Below are positions 29,580 through 42,409 of a stretch of DNA of 64,000 nucleotides, piece by piece (the stretch's first letter is position 1; each line of letters opens with the position of its first letter). Below the pieces are notes generated by a model, which saw only the letters and a list, made by a program, of their open reading frames with translations, searched no databases and had not been told where the DNA came from. This stretch comes from Ichthyophis bannanicus (Eukaryota > Chordata > Amphibia > Gymnophiona > Ichthyophiidae), in the NCBI GenBank assembly GCA_033557465.1, contig CM066041.1, forward strand, positions 160,927,532-160,991,531, in the 5' to 3' direction. Made by a program: the position numbers and the translations under genes.

Positions 29580-31560
29580 CAGGGGTGGCTCAAGTTGTGG
29601 TGTGGGGCCACGTGCAGAGACTCATCGCAGGGCCTAATTTGCATAGCCACTGGCCCTCATTCGCATAAAATTTTAATTTATTTTAAAATGTACAGATGTT
29701 ACCAATTAAAATTTTAGGCAGACTTTTAAAAGGAGCTCTTCACAAGTCTCTCATTTGTCATGGCAATGACTTAGCACACAATAATAGTTAATAAACGTGG
29801 CCCTAAGTGCCACTGCACTAATATAAATAAGTGTTCCTGCACATTAACATTTGTGAACACGCATTAGCTTTTAAACATGCCTCTTAATGAGTGTCTGAAT
29901 ACCATTTGCATGGGCAGTGAGGAAAAAGAAAGACTGCCAGATTTCTACATCACTATACTCCAGTGCCAACCTCCAGGCACATTAGGAAGTACTATACACC
30001 CTGCTCATTTAGAACCCAAAACAAACCCACTGTATCATAATAGCACTACCAGGACTCACAAAACACCAAACCCTACCTATCAAACACTGCATATATTAAA
30101 CCAGTACATCTGAGAGAATACTAATACATCTTCTACAAGGGAAAGAGAACAAGAGGGACTGTGTCACATAGAAACTACATGAACAGAATACTGTAGCTCA
30201 GTTACACATGCAAAACAGACCATCAATCAAACAGAACAAGGGATCACAATTTAGAAATGAGATAATAATTAAACTGGGACTCCGAAAAGCCAAACTTGGA
30301 CTGTACAACACTTGAGAAATAAAACTATAAATTAAAATGTCCTCTTGTAACTAAACAAAACACAAAGATGCTAGCACTGCACATTTCTCAGAGCGGACAT
30401 ATTCCAGTTAATAAATTCAAAATAAAAAAGTATTTTTTTCTACCTTGCGGTGTCTGGGCATTTTATTTTTCAGTTGCAATTGCTCCAGTCACTTTCTTCT
30501 GGTTTCTTCATGTCTTCTGCTAATCCCCCATTGTCTGCTGTCCATTTGTCCTTTCTTCTCTCTTCTAGTTTTTTCCATTCTCCATCTACAACTGCTCTAA
30601 CATACTGATCTTTCCTCCATTTCTTTCTTTATTCCTTTTTCAGCCACTCAAATTTCACTCCTCAATACCCATTTACTCTCTCAATACCCAGCAAATCGTA
30701 GATTTTTCTTCCCTCCCATACAAAATATCCTTTCCCATCTCCATCCTCACACCCCCAGCTTCTTTTTTTCTCGCACCAGCCCCATCCCCTTCTAGTCCTC
30801 CAACATCAGCTCCCTTCTAGTTCCAGCCTCTCTCAGCAAATGCTCCCTTCCAGTTCCATTCTCCCAGCATCAACCCATTTGCAGTCCTAACCCTTGGTCT
30901 TCTTCCAAGGCCAGCAGCTCTCTCACCCCTCACCCCCATCTGCCCATTTCTACGCCTAGTCCCCAGTTTTCTTCCAGGGCCAGCAGCTCTCCTCCCCCTC
31001 ATCAGCTCATTCCCAGTACTAGCCCCCCCCCCCATCAGCTCATTTTCAGTACTAACCCCCCCCCCCTAATCAGCCCATTACACATCCTAACCCACACTGA
31101 TCAGCCCATTTCCAGTCCTAGCACCCTCCCCCCCCTCCAAACCCCCGCCACGCCTGCCAGACCGTCTTCAGAAGGAGCCAGGAAGGCCAGAGGCCCTGGC
31201 TCACCTTTGCAGAGCCATGAGAAAGAACAGCATTTTCCTTCTTTCCCATGGCTCTGTTAAAAGTTGACCTGCTGTCACGCTGAATGCCAGGAGATTAAAC
31301 GGGGGTATTTCCTGTCTCACATGAGACAGGAAATGCCCCAGTTTACCCCCACGCTGCTCTGCGTGCCAACTTTAACAGAGCCACAAGAAAGAAGGAAAAC
31401 TTATGTCTCACAGCTCTGCAGAGGTGAGTGGGCACCAGGCTTCAGGCCTCCCTGGCTCCCGCTGAAGACAGGCAGGGAGGCACAGGGCCATGTGTGGGCA
31501 ACATTCACACACAATGGATGGGCCGGCCCCGAATGTGGGCATTTCTCCACTGCTGGTGCT
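29580..31560. mobile_element. hAT-like family copy 1 (about 2 kb, non-coding)
   Basis: The segment is related, block by block, to the element at 44420-46559: TGCCTCTTAATGAGTGT and CTCCAGTGCCAACCTCCAGG (from 29878), CACTTTCTTCTGGTTTCTTC (30490), CTGTCCATTTGTCCTTTCTT (30539), C-rich 'CAGCCCATTTCCAGTCCTAG' runs (30840-31130), and a GC-rich inverted repeat at about 31170-31480 centred on CCTGTCTCACATGAGACAGG. Outer ends are approximate; no clear target duplication was found. It encodes no transposase. Confidence 0.6.
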
Positions 31561-32199
31561 GTGTCTGCCAATAGATCAGTCAGTCATGTAACTGTATATT
31601 CTCTGTTATTTCATAAGACATGTGCTAGCACCGTGCTAAGGTCAGCACCCCAACCATCAAAGGCTGAGAATTCCAGACTCGCCAATGCAAAAAAAATTTG
31701 ATAACACCATTTCACCCCTCTAGACCCTCCTACTCTGGATTCACAAGACACCTCCTGTCCTGTGTCCAATCATACCGGCAGTACAGACCTCACTCTTTGG
31801 CACACCTGGTTCTGGTTCTGCTTTACCACCATATCTATGACATCACTTACCAAGACTGTCATGTCATACTGAGAAGCAATGTCAGATAGTGACACCATTG
31901 CATCAGTCTGGATCTCCGAGACCTTGCTAGCATTTCTCCTTCATGTACTTTCCTTGTTCAACAATAGCTTGTTGACTGGGATCTTTCCCCCATTGCTGGA
32001 ACACTGCTATGATATGCACCCTTCTAAAGATCCTCTCGCTTAACCCTTGTCACCAGCCACTTCCATCCAGTCTATAATCTATACTAGTCCATAAAGGTTA
32101 GTGTGCATACTACTCTCTCACCATCTTGCACACCCATGTCTAGCACCCCAGATGGTATGGTATCTAGGTTGGCCACAACATGAAAATCACCTTACTTCC
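31561..32199. other. No gene recognised
   Basis: No confident exon or repeat was recognised. The first ~130 bases flank the hAT-like copy. From about 31700 the sequence may be the diverged 5' part of the L2-like remnant that follows. Confidence 0.3.
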
Positions 32200-33060
32200 T
32201 GTACTAAATGAAATATGGGAAGTTTGGGAAAGGTGCAACATTTCCATGGCAGCTAAATCTGAACCTCTTTTGTGCTCTCTCGTTAGTCACCTTCTTCTTC
32301 TATTGTGCTTCCTTCCGCCGGCTTGTGTGGTACTGCATTACACTGGTTCCCATCTGTCCTCTCGTCATGTTCCTATTATGGATCCTTCCATCTGCCTCTT
32401 GGTTTCCACTCTCCTGTGGTGTTCAAGGGTCTGTCCTGGGACCCATTCCTGTTAATATTTTCATTCCACCCCTCACTACCCCTTTTCCAGCAATAGGGTG
32501 CGTCTGCATATTATTATGCAGACAACATCGTGCTGATCTCTTTCACCTTCCTTCTATATCACCACACCTTTCATTAATCCCTGCCTGGCTTTGGTGGTAT
32601 CCTGGATGTGTGACAACCACAAGCTCAATCCCTCAAAAAAAAAAATCTGCAATCTGGCGTACAGGTTCCCTCCCTATCCTTCTCTTGCCCATTCACTCGT
32701 TGGCCTCTTTATCCCTGGTGCTTCCTACCTTAGATATTTTACGATTATCCTGGAATCTTCTCTCACTGTCCATGAACATATCAACTCTGGTGTCAAGCAT
32801 ATTTGAGAGAGGTGGAAAATTGCTTGCTTAGGTCACTAATCCCTGATCTCTTGGTTGTCAACCAGTCTCTAGCTTTGGTCATTGCATGCTTTGACCACTG
32901 TAATGTTATATATTCACCCTTACCTGACTACCAACTGAAACATCTTCAGTTAGTTCATAATGCCACTGTCTGTTCACGTCACCACACCAAAGTTGATCAT
33001 GTATGCCATCAATTTATCAAATCCCACTGGCTTCCACTCACTTATTGAAAATGTCTGCCA
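32200..33060 (+). mobile_element. L2-like LINE remnant (RT region)
   Basis: A plus-strand decayed reverse transcriptase. CGVQGSVLGPIPVNIF (about 32417-32465) corresponds to the GVPQGSxLxxxLFNI motif. It is followed in a shifted frame by a YADNIVLIS-like box (32511-32545) where YADD is expected. NPSKKKICNL (about 32625) matches the 'N..KTE' block. FDHCNVIYSPLP and LHWLP-like SHWLPLT (about 32890-33045) form the C-terminal block. Stops and frameshifts abound. Confidence 0.7.
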
Positions 33061-36000
33061 GTGGTAATATATTGTTGCATTTACTACAACAGGAACGGGC
33101 TTTAATTTACTGCTGGCAGACATTTGGTCCTGGTGATCTCAATGGGACGTTGGAATGGTAATTGTTCTATTGAATGAAGGAACTGTTTTTTTTGTCTTGT
33201 TCTTATTCTGCTCTCTTCATTTGTTTATATTATGTTCAAGTTGAATAGTGGTGGGAGATGAGTCTCTGTAATGGCATGGGGATTCCAGAGTGATTGGCTG
33301 TTGGATGTGGAGTGGTGATTTTTGATTGGGTGAATTTATGACTGAGAGTGATAGGATTGGCTGTTGTATGAGCGATTGGTTTTGTTATGAATGATAGGAT
33401 TTGAATGTGGTTTGTGATTGGTCAAGAGGTATGTGAGTAATTTGTTGATCAGGTCAGATGGAGGAAGGAGTTTCTTTTCCTGGTTTTTAAAACAGATAGT
33501 CAGGTGTTTTCATTGCAGTGCTGTTCTTAATGAGAAAACAATAGCACTGAGCTGGTGAGTTTATTTTGGTTTGGGAATTTCATAAGTTTATATTTTGTAT
33601 GCTCACATTAATTGCAAGTTTTGGGTTGTAGAATGCCCTTGATAAAGTCACTGTCATCATGGCAAAATCATCGCCCATGGTCAGCTATTGTATGGGACAG
33701 CATTCTGGAAATTGAAGCATTGGCTGAGCACCACAGCATTCCTATCAGTTCTGATGCTTGTGACATTACATCATTACAAGCTAAGTACAAAAGTTTGAAG
33801 CATGAAGTACACTTATGCCTTCATGTTCTGGAAAGCATTGGTAAGAAAAAAGTTTGAACTGTGGGTTTTTGAGTTATGCATAATAAGTTGTGGTGCCATA
33901 GTTTTCTGTGCTTTTACTCCTCTAGTGTGGTAGAGGGAGCAATGAGGACATACATTTGGTGGTTTGGCAAACATTAGGGGCCAGTAATTCCACCTGTGGT
34001 TTTGATTAAACATCTGCATTTTAGATGTTTTATTATTTAATGTTTTTCTATATGCCACAGAGGATGCACGATATCCAGTGGATAAATATTTTTCAAATAA
34101 AAATTCAAACTCGCCATCAACCATGAATAATCCACACCCGACCCTGGCTTTTACAAGGGGTTTTGCTGGAGGCTACTAGGAGCAGGAGGGATCCCAGACA
34201 TGTATGCCTCCTACTAGCCATCAGGGAAAGTCCCAAAAAGAGCCTGAGGGGAGCTTAACATGGGGCTTCCCTGATCTATATTACTGCAACCAGAAACCTG
34301 CTATGTTTCTGACTGCGCCAATGCCAATTTTGAAGACTGGGATGCTTTTTCCCTACGTTAGCTGTAGCATGGCTGCTCCTATCCTACTATTTTCTCTGTT
34401 CAGCAGAGCCTTTTGTAAAATACCAGGGAAGTTGAGCATGTCCTGACCTGGATGTCTCCATTCTGATCTCAACAACCTATCTAAATATGGGACCACTACT
34501 ATAAGAGTTTATATAAAGGCTGTACACAAGAGTATCTTAATCACTTTATATACTTTACTGTTACAGATATATTTTTATCATATAGGCAGGACAGAATTCA
34601 CATCCTGATGGTGCCAGTGGGCAGAACTGCAGCCGCCAAGACACATAAGGCAATTTATCTCCTGCAGCCAGGCCCTTACATGGTACTGGCATCTCTTGCA
34701 CACAGCGATAGCTAGCCTTCCTTTGAGAGACCAGCTGGTCCATATCGGTTTGCTATCACAGAAGCCTGGGAATAATTGGTTCCAATATCCTTCTTTAGAC
34801 CTCATACAGCCAGTCACCAAATGGGGAAAACCCCTTTAGTACAATCAGACCTATACCATGAAGAGGCTTCTAGGCTTTTTAGTACATCTATTGTGGTGCA
34901 ACTAATTTCTTGCTCCCCCCCCCCCCCCCCCCTCGGGCAAGTACAAGAAAAAGTATAATGAAGACAGGTTGTGGTTCTAGTCTGTGGGATCCAACACTTC
35001 AGTAGAAAATTAAAAAACAACAAAAAAGATACATGGAATGTTTTGTACAGCAACTACAAGCAGAGTTACAAACCACTAACTGCACGCAAGAAATAAATAA
35101 ATACATTTCCAATTACTCCATGTCCTTTAGAAACCATTTTAGGGATAGAATGTGTAAATATTTCCAGTCACGGACCACATTTGTGGCATCACAGGGCAGA
35201 GATGGGCAGAACTACCTGGGCACCCACTCTAAATTGTGTGTAGGAGAGGGACCTTAAACTAGTCATGTATATTTTGTTTAGGAAGTTTATGCTGGGGTCT
35301 CAGACAGACTTGAAAGCTGTAATGTTTTAACACATCTAAAATCTGCGTAAGTGTAACAAATGTTTGCACTGAATTTAACGTTGTAAAAGCATGGCTGTAT
35401 CCTACACACCTTGAGGATGGCAGCAAAGAGCCACTCATGAAAATTAACACAGTGGTGATAGTTAGAAGGGTTTGAAACAATTCCTTAAACAAAATGGTCA
35501 AGTGAGGCCACCCAGTAAAATAGACTTTTGTGGACATCTGGCTGCAACTGCACCACAAATGGACCCCCAAAACCACATACTCCAGTCTCCTACTTTTGGT
35601 GGGTCCTCTTCTACCCGAGAAGCCGACACACCCACTCGGATGCTCAAAGGTGTGTGTGTGTGGGGGGGGGGGGGGGGGCGACAACTTTTTAAAAAGGCAC
35701 TCTGGCTCATCACAGAAGCCGACACACATAGTCCCATGCAGCTATGATGGATGTGCCAGCATCTGCAAGCCTCCCATAAAGCACCAGCTGCCTCCTCTCC
35801 TTCCAGCATCTACCATCTGCAGGGTGCATGTACATTGCTTCTCTACTGCACCTTTCACCTTGCTGCTATAGCCAGCCCAAGCATCAAACACACTGCACAC
35901 ACCACCCACCCTCAACCTGCCCTGAGCAAATTGCAGCCTGGAGTCATCACAAGTTCAGATCCACTCACAGCATTACAGAGCAGCCACTTGGCTGCTCTCT

Positions 36001-36687
36001 CACCCTGGCAGGCAGAGGACCCAAGAGACACCACAACCGCAGGCAGAAGAGCATTCAGTCTAACTGACTGTCCACCACCTATCAGTGCTGTCCAAGTCAT
36101 GTGGGGGGGGGGGGGGGAATGGAAGTGGAGGGAAACAAAGCTTCCTGAAGACAGGTGTGCATAAGGAGTCAGCCAAGAAAAGGGACGGAGGCAAGCACAG
36201 GCAATTTGAAGGCAGCAGGATATGGGTGGCCTGGCCTGGCCTTACCTTGGGTGGGGGTTGTGGCTCAGGGATGTAACTATGACCCAGCTCGCTAAAAGCT
36301 GTGTGCACAGAAGTATAATGCATATTTATACACACTGCTGCAGATACTAGCGTACATAAAGTATTTTCTGGCAGAGGTGGAGCTAGGAGACAGTCAGGTA
36401 AGGGACATGTGTTAACAATCTCTCGCTTAGCTTCTCTTCACTGGCATGATTTTTTGCAAACCACCCACTCCCTTAGGACTCCTCCCTGATATCGAGAAAA
36501 ACATTTCTCTGTCCAGTTTGGATATGTGAATAGTCACAAGGCAGTTGCTCTGATCAGGGTAGTAGCAAGCAACAATTTGCATGGTCTGTGTCCTGGAGAA
36601 GCCTAGTTGCTGAGTTTCTCTAATTCATCACAATGGTGCTTTCCCCGTTTTCTTGCTCTGGAAGACTGCTCACTGCCTCATATTTTC
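33061..36687. other. No classified gene; small ORF after CCAAT-like cluster
   Basis: There is no recognised gene. Between 33290 and 33425 ATTGG (inverted CCAAT) occurs five times. An 81-residue open frame follows at 33612-33857, in which a GT-AAG donor-like sequence follows codon GGT near 33840. Its protein (for example AIVWDSILEIEALAEHH) matches no family that I recognise. Long homopolymers occur at 34915-34932 (18 C), 35662-35678 (17 G) and near 36102-36117 (G). Confidence 0.3.
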
Positions 36688-36830
36688 ATTTCTTTCTTTC
36701 AATTTATATACCACCTTTCACCAGGTCAAAGCGGTGTGCATGAAACAGAGAACCATTACTAGAATACATTGAAACAAATTTGACTATATACAGCATGCAA
36801 TTGAATAACAGGTTCAATTAACTATCTACA
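36688..36830 (-). mobile_element. LINE 3' tail fragment
   Basis: Plus-strand TTTATATACCACCTTTCACC and AGGTCAAAGCGGTG is the reverse complement of the second LINE/SINE tail type (CCGCTTTGACC...). Only the tail and about 100 bases remain. Confidence 0.5.
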
Positions 36831-38564
36831 TCTACATTATGTTAGGTCTTTTATTGTAAAGCACTTAGATTTTTTGAACTATTAGGTGGTATATGATATT
36901 TTTTAATAAAAATCATGCCTTCTCCCAAGGCATTTTCTTAATACATCTAAACTAGCTGTTGTGAGAGGGTAGCAGATGGTAAGAAATACCACCGATTGTT
37001 TCATAGGTGTCTCTACCTAAAGGAAAGAAAAAGAAGAAAACCTCCAAAAGTGTTTGCTAAAAAAGCAATTAAGGATAAGATCTGCAACAGTGATGTTCCA
37101 CAAGTACTCCATCTTGATTTTCTTCACTTCTGCAAGTGACAACTTGTAAAGAGGCAGACACACAGGTAGGGCATCTAATAAAGGGTCAGCCCCAATATAA
37201 TAAAAGGAGTCAAGAAGTTCTCATTCAAGTCACAGGATAGATCTTACCTGTAGAATGGCCATTCTGGAAGTCACATCTGCAGGAGGCACAGTAGAGGCAA
37301 TTCAGAGAAAGGACACCAAGAGTCTAAAGGCATCTGTCCCAGAAGCCCTATAACATGTTCCTTTGCCTAGGTTTCCATTATTTAGACATGGTTGTCTACA
37401 GATGTATTTATACATTTAAGAACAGCTTTGCTGTAGCTATATGAAAAACAGCATAACTAAGGAGATCATTCACAAATACGGGTTACAGGCTGTGCCCGAT
37501 TCTCCATCCAGTTCTCCCTATATGTCCTATGCATCTAGACAGGGAGAGCCGGGGGGGGGGGTTGGGGGAGGCCAGCCCTGTACATGCTACGTTATATCAC
37601 TGTGGGTCAGGCAGCAGGAAAATGGGAGGCCGGAACTTCAGCTATCAAGGATGCCTGCAGGGAGGCAGGAGCACACTGGGCCATCCTCAGGCCAGATTCT
37701 GGCAACCAGAACAGCCTGGACAGCCCCCTCTGTGAATCGGGCTCCATCCGAGTTTAAGAACCTAGGTATGGAGGCTAAGGGGATGAGACATTTGACTATT
37801 TCAAGAGTTATGACTATAGAAAGGGACATATACTGGAGAAAGAGTTAATAATATGAAGGGTAAGAATGGCTTGGAATTTCACTGGCTGTAGGAATGGACA
37901 GGTAAAGGGGATACCAGAATCCCCAATATGTAATCAAAGATAGATGACTTTCTTGACACAGATCTCTAAAATATGCTGACAGAAGAACTTTTTAACAATG
38001 ACCGTCACTCACGGGTTTGTCCTTTCACCTACTTCCTCTTGGGTGGAGTGGGATATCATGATCATGAGTTCTCTGTAACTGTCTTTAAAATAGTTTGGGA
38101 ACATTGTTCACACAAGCATAAAGAGTAAACACAGGCTATGAACTGCGCAACCATAGTTCATTGTACAGTCAACTATAGGTCCCTGCTGGCACAGCATAAT
38201 TTCTGCAACTCTGCAATTATAAATAATTCTGTCTTAATCAAGTAAATTTCAACTAATACACTGTAAACAGCTCTTACTCTGTAAAGAATTCTAGTGACAC
38301 CTTGTGTTATGTCATGTTTATGCTTAATGACTGTTTTACTTCCCCTTTTCTCTTCAATAAAAAAAGAGCTTCAAAGGAGGAAGAATTTGAATTCAACAGA
38401 GGTGGAACTGTGCTGTGACCATGGACCTTCTGTTTTCCCTCTGAGCTCAAAGAAAAAGTAGCACTTTGTGTGTGATTGTGTTCTGTGTTACTCTCTGCTT
38501 ATTTCTCACTGCTTGAGGGACCAGAGACCAAAAGAGCTGTGGTAATGTGGCCAGATCACAGGTT
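36831..38564. other. No gene recognised
   Basis: No exon or RNA gene was recognised. A G run lies at 37551-37561. The 20-mer ATGGCTTGGAATTTCACTGG at about 37866 recurs with one change at about 50784, immediately before the second copy of the LTR-like repeat, so a further fragment of that repeat may be here. Confidence 0.3.
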
Positions 38565-39090
38565 TTCTTCACTGGCAGCCTGGCAGATGAGAAGCCAAGG
38601 TCATATATTTACAGAAAATCTTTACAAAGACAGAAAGGCAGGAGCCAGACATACATCAGGGAGATAGAATGTTTTTGCTTGCAGAATGCTTGTCCTGAGT
38701 AAAGCATGAACAAGATGTTTGTGCTTGGCCTGACCTGTAACATGTTTAGCTTGACATGTAACATTTTGCACTACCTTTTGCTTAGCTGACACCTGACAGT
38801 CAGAAGACAAAAAAATAAAAATTGTACAACATGGCAGTTTTTTCATAATAAAAAGAAGTACGGCAGGCAGTCAAGGGAAGGATTACAGTGACTACTCAGG
38901 TTTGCAGGGCTGTGAATTTTTCTGCTGAAGCTTCAATAGTGTTATTGTTAAGATAAAGACTCTGTGTGTTTTGTTTTCATTACACTACTCACTTGCACAG
39001 AATCCAGGGAACTGGAGTCAAAGAGCAGAGGTTGGATTTTGCTGCTTGTTAACCCGTCAGGATTACAGCATGTAAACAGTTGGTGCCATG
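38565..39090 (+). repeat. LTR-like interspersed repeat, copy 1
   Basis: About 520 bp aligned by eye with 50795-51330. Shared blocks are GAAGCCAAGGTCATAT, ATCTTTACAAAGACAG, TTTTTGCTTGCA, AATTGTACAA, GGGAAGGATTACAG, GAAGCTTCAATAGT and TTGTTAAGATAA. Both copies have AATAAA-like signals mid-way. Copy 1 is followed by TTGGTGCCATGCCAGATC, which resembles a decayed primer-binding site. It could be a solo LTR of an old retroelement, but no retroviral coding sequence was found nearby. Confidence 0.45.
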
Positions 39091-39990
39091 CCAGATCTCC
39101 TTTTCTCTGCATTCAAGGCAAGGTACATAGAGTATCAAGTGTATTAATTACAATGGCTAACTTGCTTAGTATGTATGTTAAAAGAAACCTTGTAGCATGA
39201 TGGCATTCAATGACTACTGGTAATGAAGCATTACTATTTCCCTTAGGAGGGACTTTTCAGAGAAGCTTAAATGGCTGCAGATGAAATAGCAGAATGATTT
39301 AGGGGGGACTGCACACTCGACCTGAGTGGGTCATTCTTTCATTGTGAGAGACAACGGCATGGGAAAAGTCTCAAGAAAAAAATATAAGCTGCTTGTATCA
39401 GAAGAGAAAGTGTATAATGACTCATTTGGTTTTTCTTTTTTTTACATCATGTTTTAGAAACAATAACAAATTCTGATTATAAAAAGATTTTAACAGGGGG
39501 TTGATTCTCAGCCTGTTCCGTTATGAGCGTTTGTAGAGTGTCTCTGTGTAACACACCTGTATTTTCCTGCACAATATTGGGGTTTGATAAGTTTTCCCAT
39601 TGTAGGATCCCTCCTTTCTATTTTTCGAGGGCTAGTGTGGATTGGATATATTTGGGTAAATTTCCTGTAATGTTATTAGGGGTTATGAATTTTTTTATTT
39701 TCTCTGGTAATCCACTCCTTTTTCTGTTCAAGATGTTGTTTCTCTTGATAAATATTTGTAACTCTATAAACTTTAAATAAAAAAAAAAGATGTAACAGCC
39801 TGGCTTTAAAAACTTGATAATTAGTTACTGTGTTTTCATTCTTTAGTAAGTCAGAGTTGTAATTTGCCAGACTTGCAAGGTGATGTTTGAAATGTATTTT
39901 TTCTTATGTTTGCTAGTCAGAATGTGTAAAAACCTACACAGAATTTTTGTTTGTTTCACTCTTGGGTCTTAAGGTAATTCCAATTGGTTT
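39091..39990. other. No gene recognised
   Basis: AT-rich sequence with a possible AT-rich poly(A) end near 39775-39790 (AAATAAAAAAAAAAG). No coding motif is recognised. Confidence 0.3.
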
Positions 39991-40250
39991 TTCTGTATTT
40001 GAGTTATTTATTTATTTATTTAACATTTTTATATACCGCACTATTTATTATCAGCGCGGTTTACATAGAACTACAAAACATCAGATAAGATACATATATC
40101 TGTTTTTACATGGAACAGGAAGAAAAACTTGGAAAACCGGGGTAATTGTAACAAAGGATAATAGACATTGAACTATATACATATGATAGTAATATTACAT
40201 GAAAAGGCATCTTGTTAGATAGGAACGGGATTAGAGCTATTTGGATGAAC
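39991..40250 (-). mobile_element. LINE 3' end fragment
   Basis: TTATTTATTTATTTAACATT, then TATATACCGCACTATTTATTATCAGCGCGG TTTACAT read on the minus strand gives the tail TGTAAACCGCGCTGAT...GCGGTATATAA. That matches the 3' end of the LINE at 26.17 kb. It is 5'-truncated. Confidence 0.6.
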
Positions 40251-40559
40251 TTGTGTTATTGTGTTCTCTGGAAAGTATTTGATGAAAAGGTGTTATATGT
40301 TTTGATTTCCAGCTGAGGTACACTTTGCTTTGAAAACTTTCCTGATCTCAGTCTAAGTGAAAAAAAACCCCCAGATATGTTGTAGGGCTGCAATTTTTGT
40401 ACATGTTGATTTTTGTTTTGGCTTTAGTAATCTTTAGTTTAAAGTAATTGTTTCAATATTGTTATTTTCCTTATGTAGCAGATGCAGATTGGTTTCTTTG
40501 CAGCTCAGGTACTTCTTCTGAACTTATGGAAAGTCCTCCCTTACACAAATCTTACTAGC

Positions 40560-41640
40560 ACTCAATTTGTTGTACTTATTTAACATTTGTTTATACCACC
40601 TTATCTTATAATCAAGGCGGTTTATATTGTAACTTCAGTTTTACAGAGAACTTGCAATAAATACAGCTACCAATTTAAACCATTACTGGACAACTTTCAT
40701 GACATGCAGGGGGGGGGGGAATGACTTGGAGCACTAAAACATGACCTATGTACAAAGTAACATATATGCAATTGATCATGTGGAGTAAGCACGGGATCCA
40801 AGTAATGCTGTGGAGTTAGGGTGTTCATTGAAATGCTTGATGAAGAGGAGAGTCGTGAGCCGTTTCCAAAGGTCCTTTAAGTCTGAGATTGTTCTTAGTT
40901 TTTCCAGGAGAGAGTTCCAGATAGATGGGGCGGCAAGTGAGAGAGCCCTATTCACAGTGGAATTTTTGGCCTTTGCGAACAGGTTGAGTGTAGGTATGGT
41001 GTTAATGTTACTGTTTCTCTCAAGTCTGTTTTTGGGTTTGGTACATATAAGATCCTGCAAGATTCTGGCTGTTATCTTGTTTTTGATTTTGAAGATGGTA
41101 AAGGCTGATAGCTCGTGAAGAAATTGGCAACCAGTGTAGTTGGTACAGGAGGGGAGTTATAGGATCATGTTGAGATGATCCCATGATGGTTCAGGCAGCA
41201 GCGTTTTGGACTAATTGCAGTGATCAGATAGTTTGATGGGGCAGACCTTGGAAGAGGGCTTTACTGTAGTCCAGTGCTAGTGTTATGATGGACTGATATA
41301 CAATGCAGAAGTGTTCTTGATTAAGGAGAGACTAATCTTATTGTTGCAAGTTTGTGGAAGGCAGACTTAGAGGTCTTATTAATGTGAGTTTGTAGGTTGA
41401 GATGCTTGTCACTGATGACCCCAAAGTAGCAGACTTCCTCTTTTATCATAATTTGGAACCTAGCAATTTTAATTGAGGCAGGTGGAATGAACTCCGTGTT
41501 CTTTGTGATGATGATTGCCTCTGTCTTGATGTTGATGTTATTGTTGGTAAGCCAGGCTATCATTTCATGGAGGCATGTTGACATTGTAGTAAAGTCTGGA
41601 GTGTCTAACTAAATTGGGGTGTACGCCATATCATCTGCAA
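40560..41640 (-). mobile_element. L2-like LINE remnant
   Basis: The tail (TATACCACCTTATCTTATAA TCAAGGCGG) is at 40590-40622. Upstream on the minus strand are C-terminal motifs STVNRALSLAAPSIWNSL (40880-40975), an LHWLP-like block, and KTEAIIITKNTEF with VCYFGVISD (41400-41540). The order matches the C-terminal half of the LINE at 22.9-25.9 kb. Many stops and shifts are present. The protein similarity puts it in the same broad L2/CR1 group but a different family. Confidence 0.75.
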
Positions 41641-42118
41641 ATGACATATTGCATAGTGTAGCTTCTTGAATGTATTGCAGACTGCCCTTCCTGAAACCTT
41701 AGTTAGTGTATAGGCTTTAGATATGCCACAGGATATTTCTTCCTATTGAGTGTTGTAAAATGTTTGAAGGAATAATTTTCACCGCATGACTTTAGTTGTA
41801 TTGAATGCTTAATGCTAATTAGGACATATGTAGAGAGCTGTTATTTGGAATAAGCAGAAACAAAATTTCTCTCTTCTACCTGTAGTTCACATAAAAGTGG
41901 CAGTACATTTTAATAGCTGGTTGATGTGTCTAGAAGCCTTAGTCCATTTAGACCTTTGTACCATACTAAATGTATCCTATGTACAGACATAGTTGGTATG
42001 AAGTAAGTGATGGAAAGGTTTTGTGAAAAGCAAGATATAATAGTGAAAAAGAAGGATTTTTGACAGACAGTAAATTAGTAGTCTAATGATGTAATGTTTG
42101 GTTTAATGAGAAAAGAGA
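41641..42118. other. No gene recognised
   Basis: AT-rich sequence without a recognised gene. No DIRS terminal repeat is present here, which shows that the DIRS copy starting at 42407 lacks its 3' end. Confidence 0.35.
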
Positions 42119-42406
42119 TTTATTTATTTAATTTACATTCTCTTATATACCACGCTATTCTGCATCAGTGTGGTTTACATTGAACAAACTGAAATTACAT
42201 TGAACAGGGCATTATAACTTAGAGATAACTATTTTACAGGGAACATGGGCTATGGAGGGTTAAGTGGCTTACCCAAGACCACAAGGAGCACCTGTGGGAC
42301 TAGAAACCCCAGTCCTTCCGGCCCAAGGTTGCTGTCCTCTAGTGGGATTTGAACACCCGACCTTTCAGCCTGAAGTACCTTGCCCCAACCACTAGGCCAC
42401 TCCTCC
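42119..42406 (-). mobile_element. Full-length tRNA-derived SINE, first tail type
   Basis: Read on the minus strand: A box TGGCCTAGTGG (42399-42389), B-box-like GTTCAAATCCC, GGCCGGAAGG and CTTGGGTAAGCCACTTAACC, then the tail TGTAAACCACACTGATGCAG with TATATAAGAGAATGTAAATT. It is very close to the SINE at 12.9 kb. It abuts the broken end of the minus-strand DIRS copy. Confidence 0.9.
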
Positions 42407-42409
42407 ACT

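Noticed and set aside
35259..35871. Overlapping frames of 90-156 residues around a G17 run
   Set aside because: Frames contain homopolymer-coded Gly/Pro runs, lie on both strands, and have no recognisable motif.
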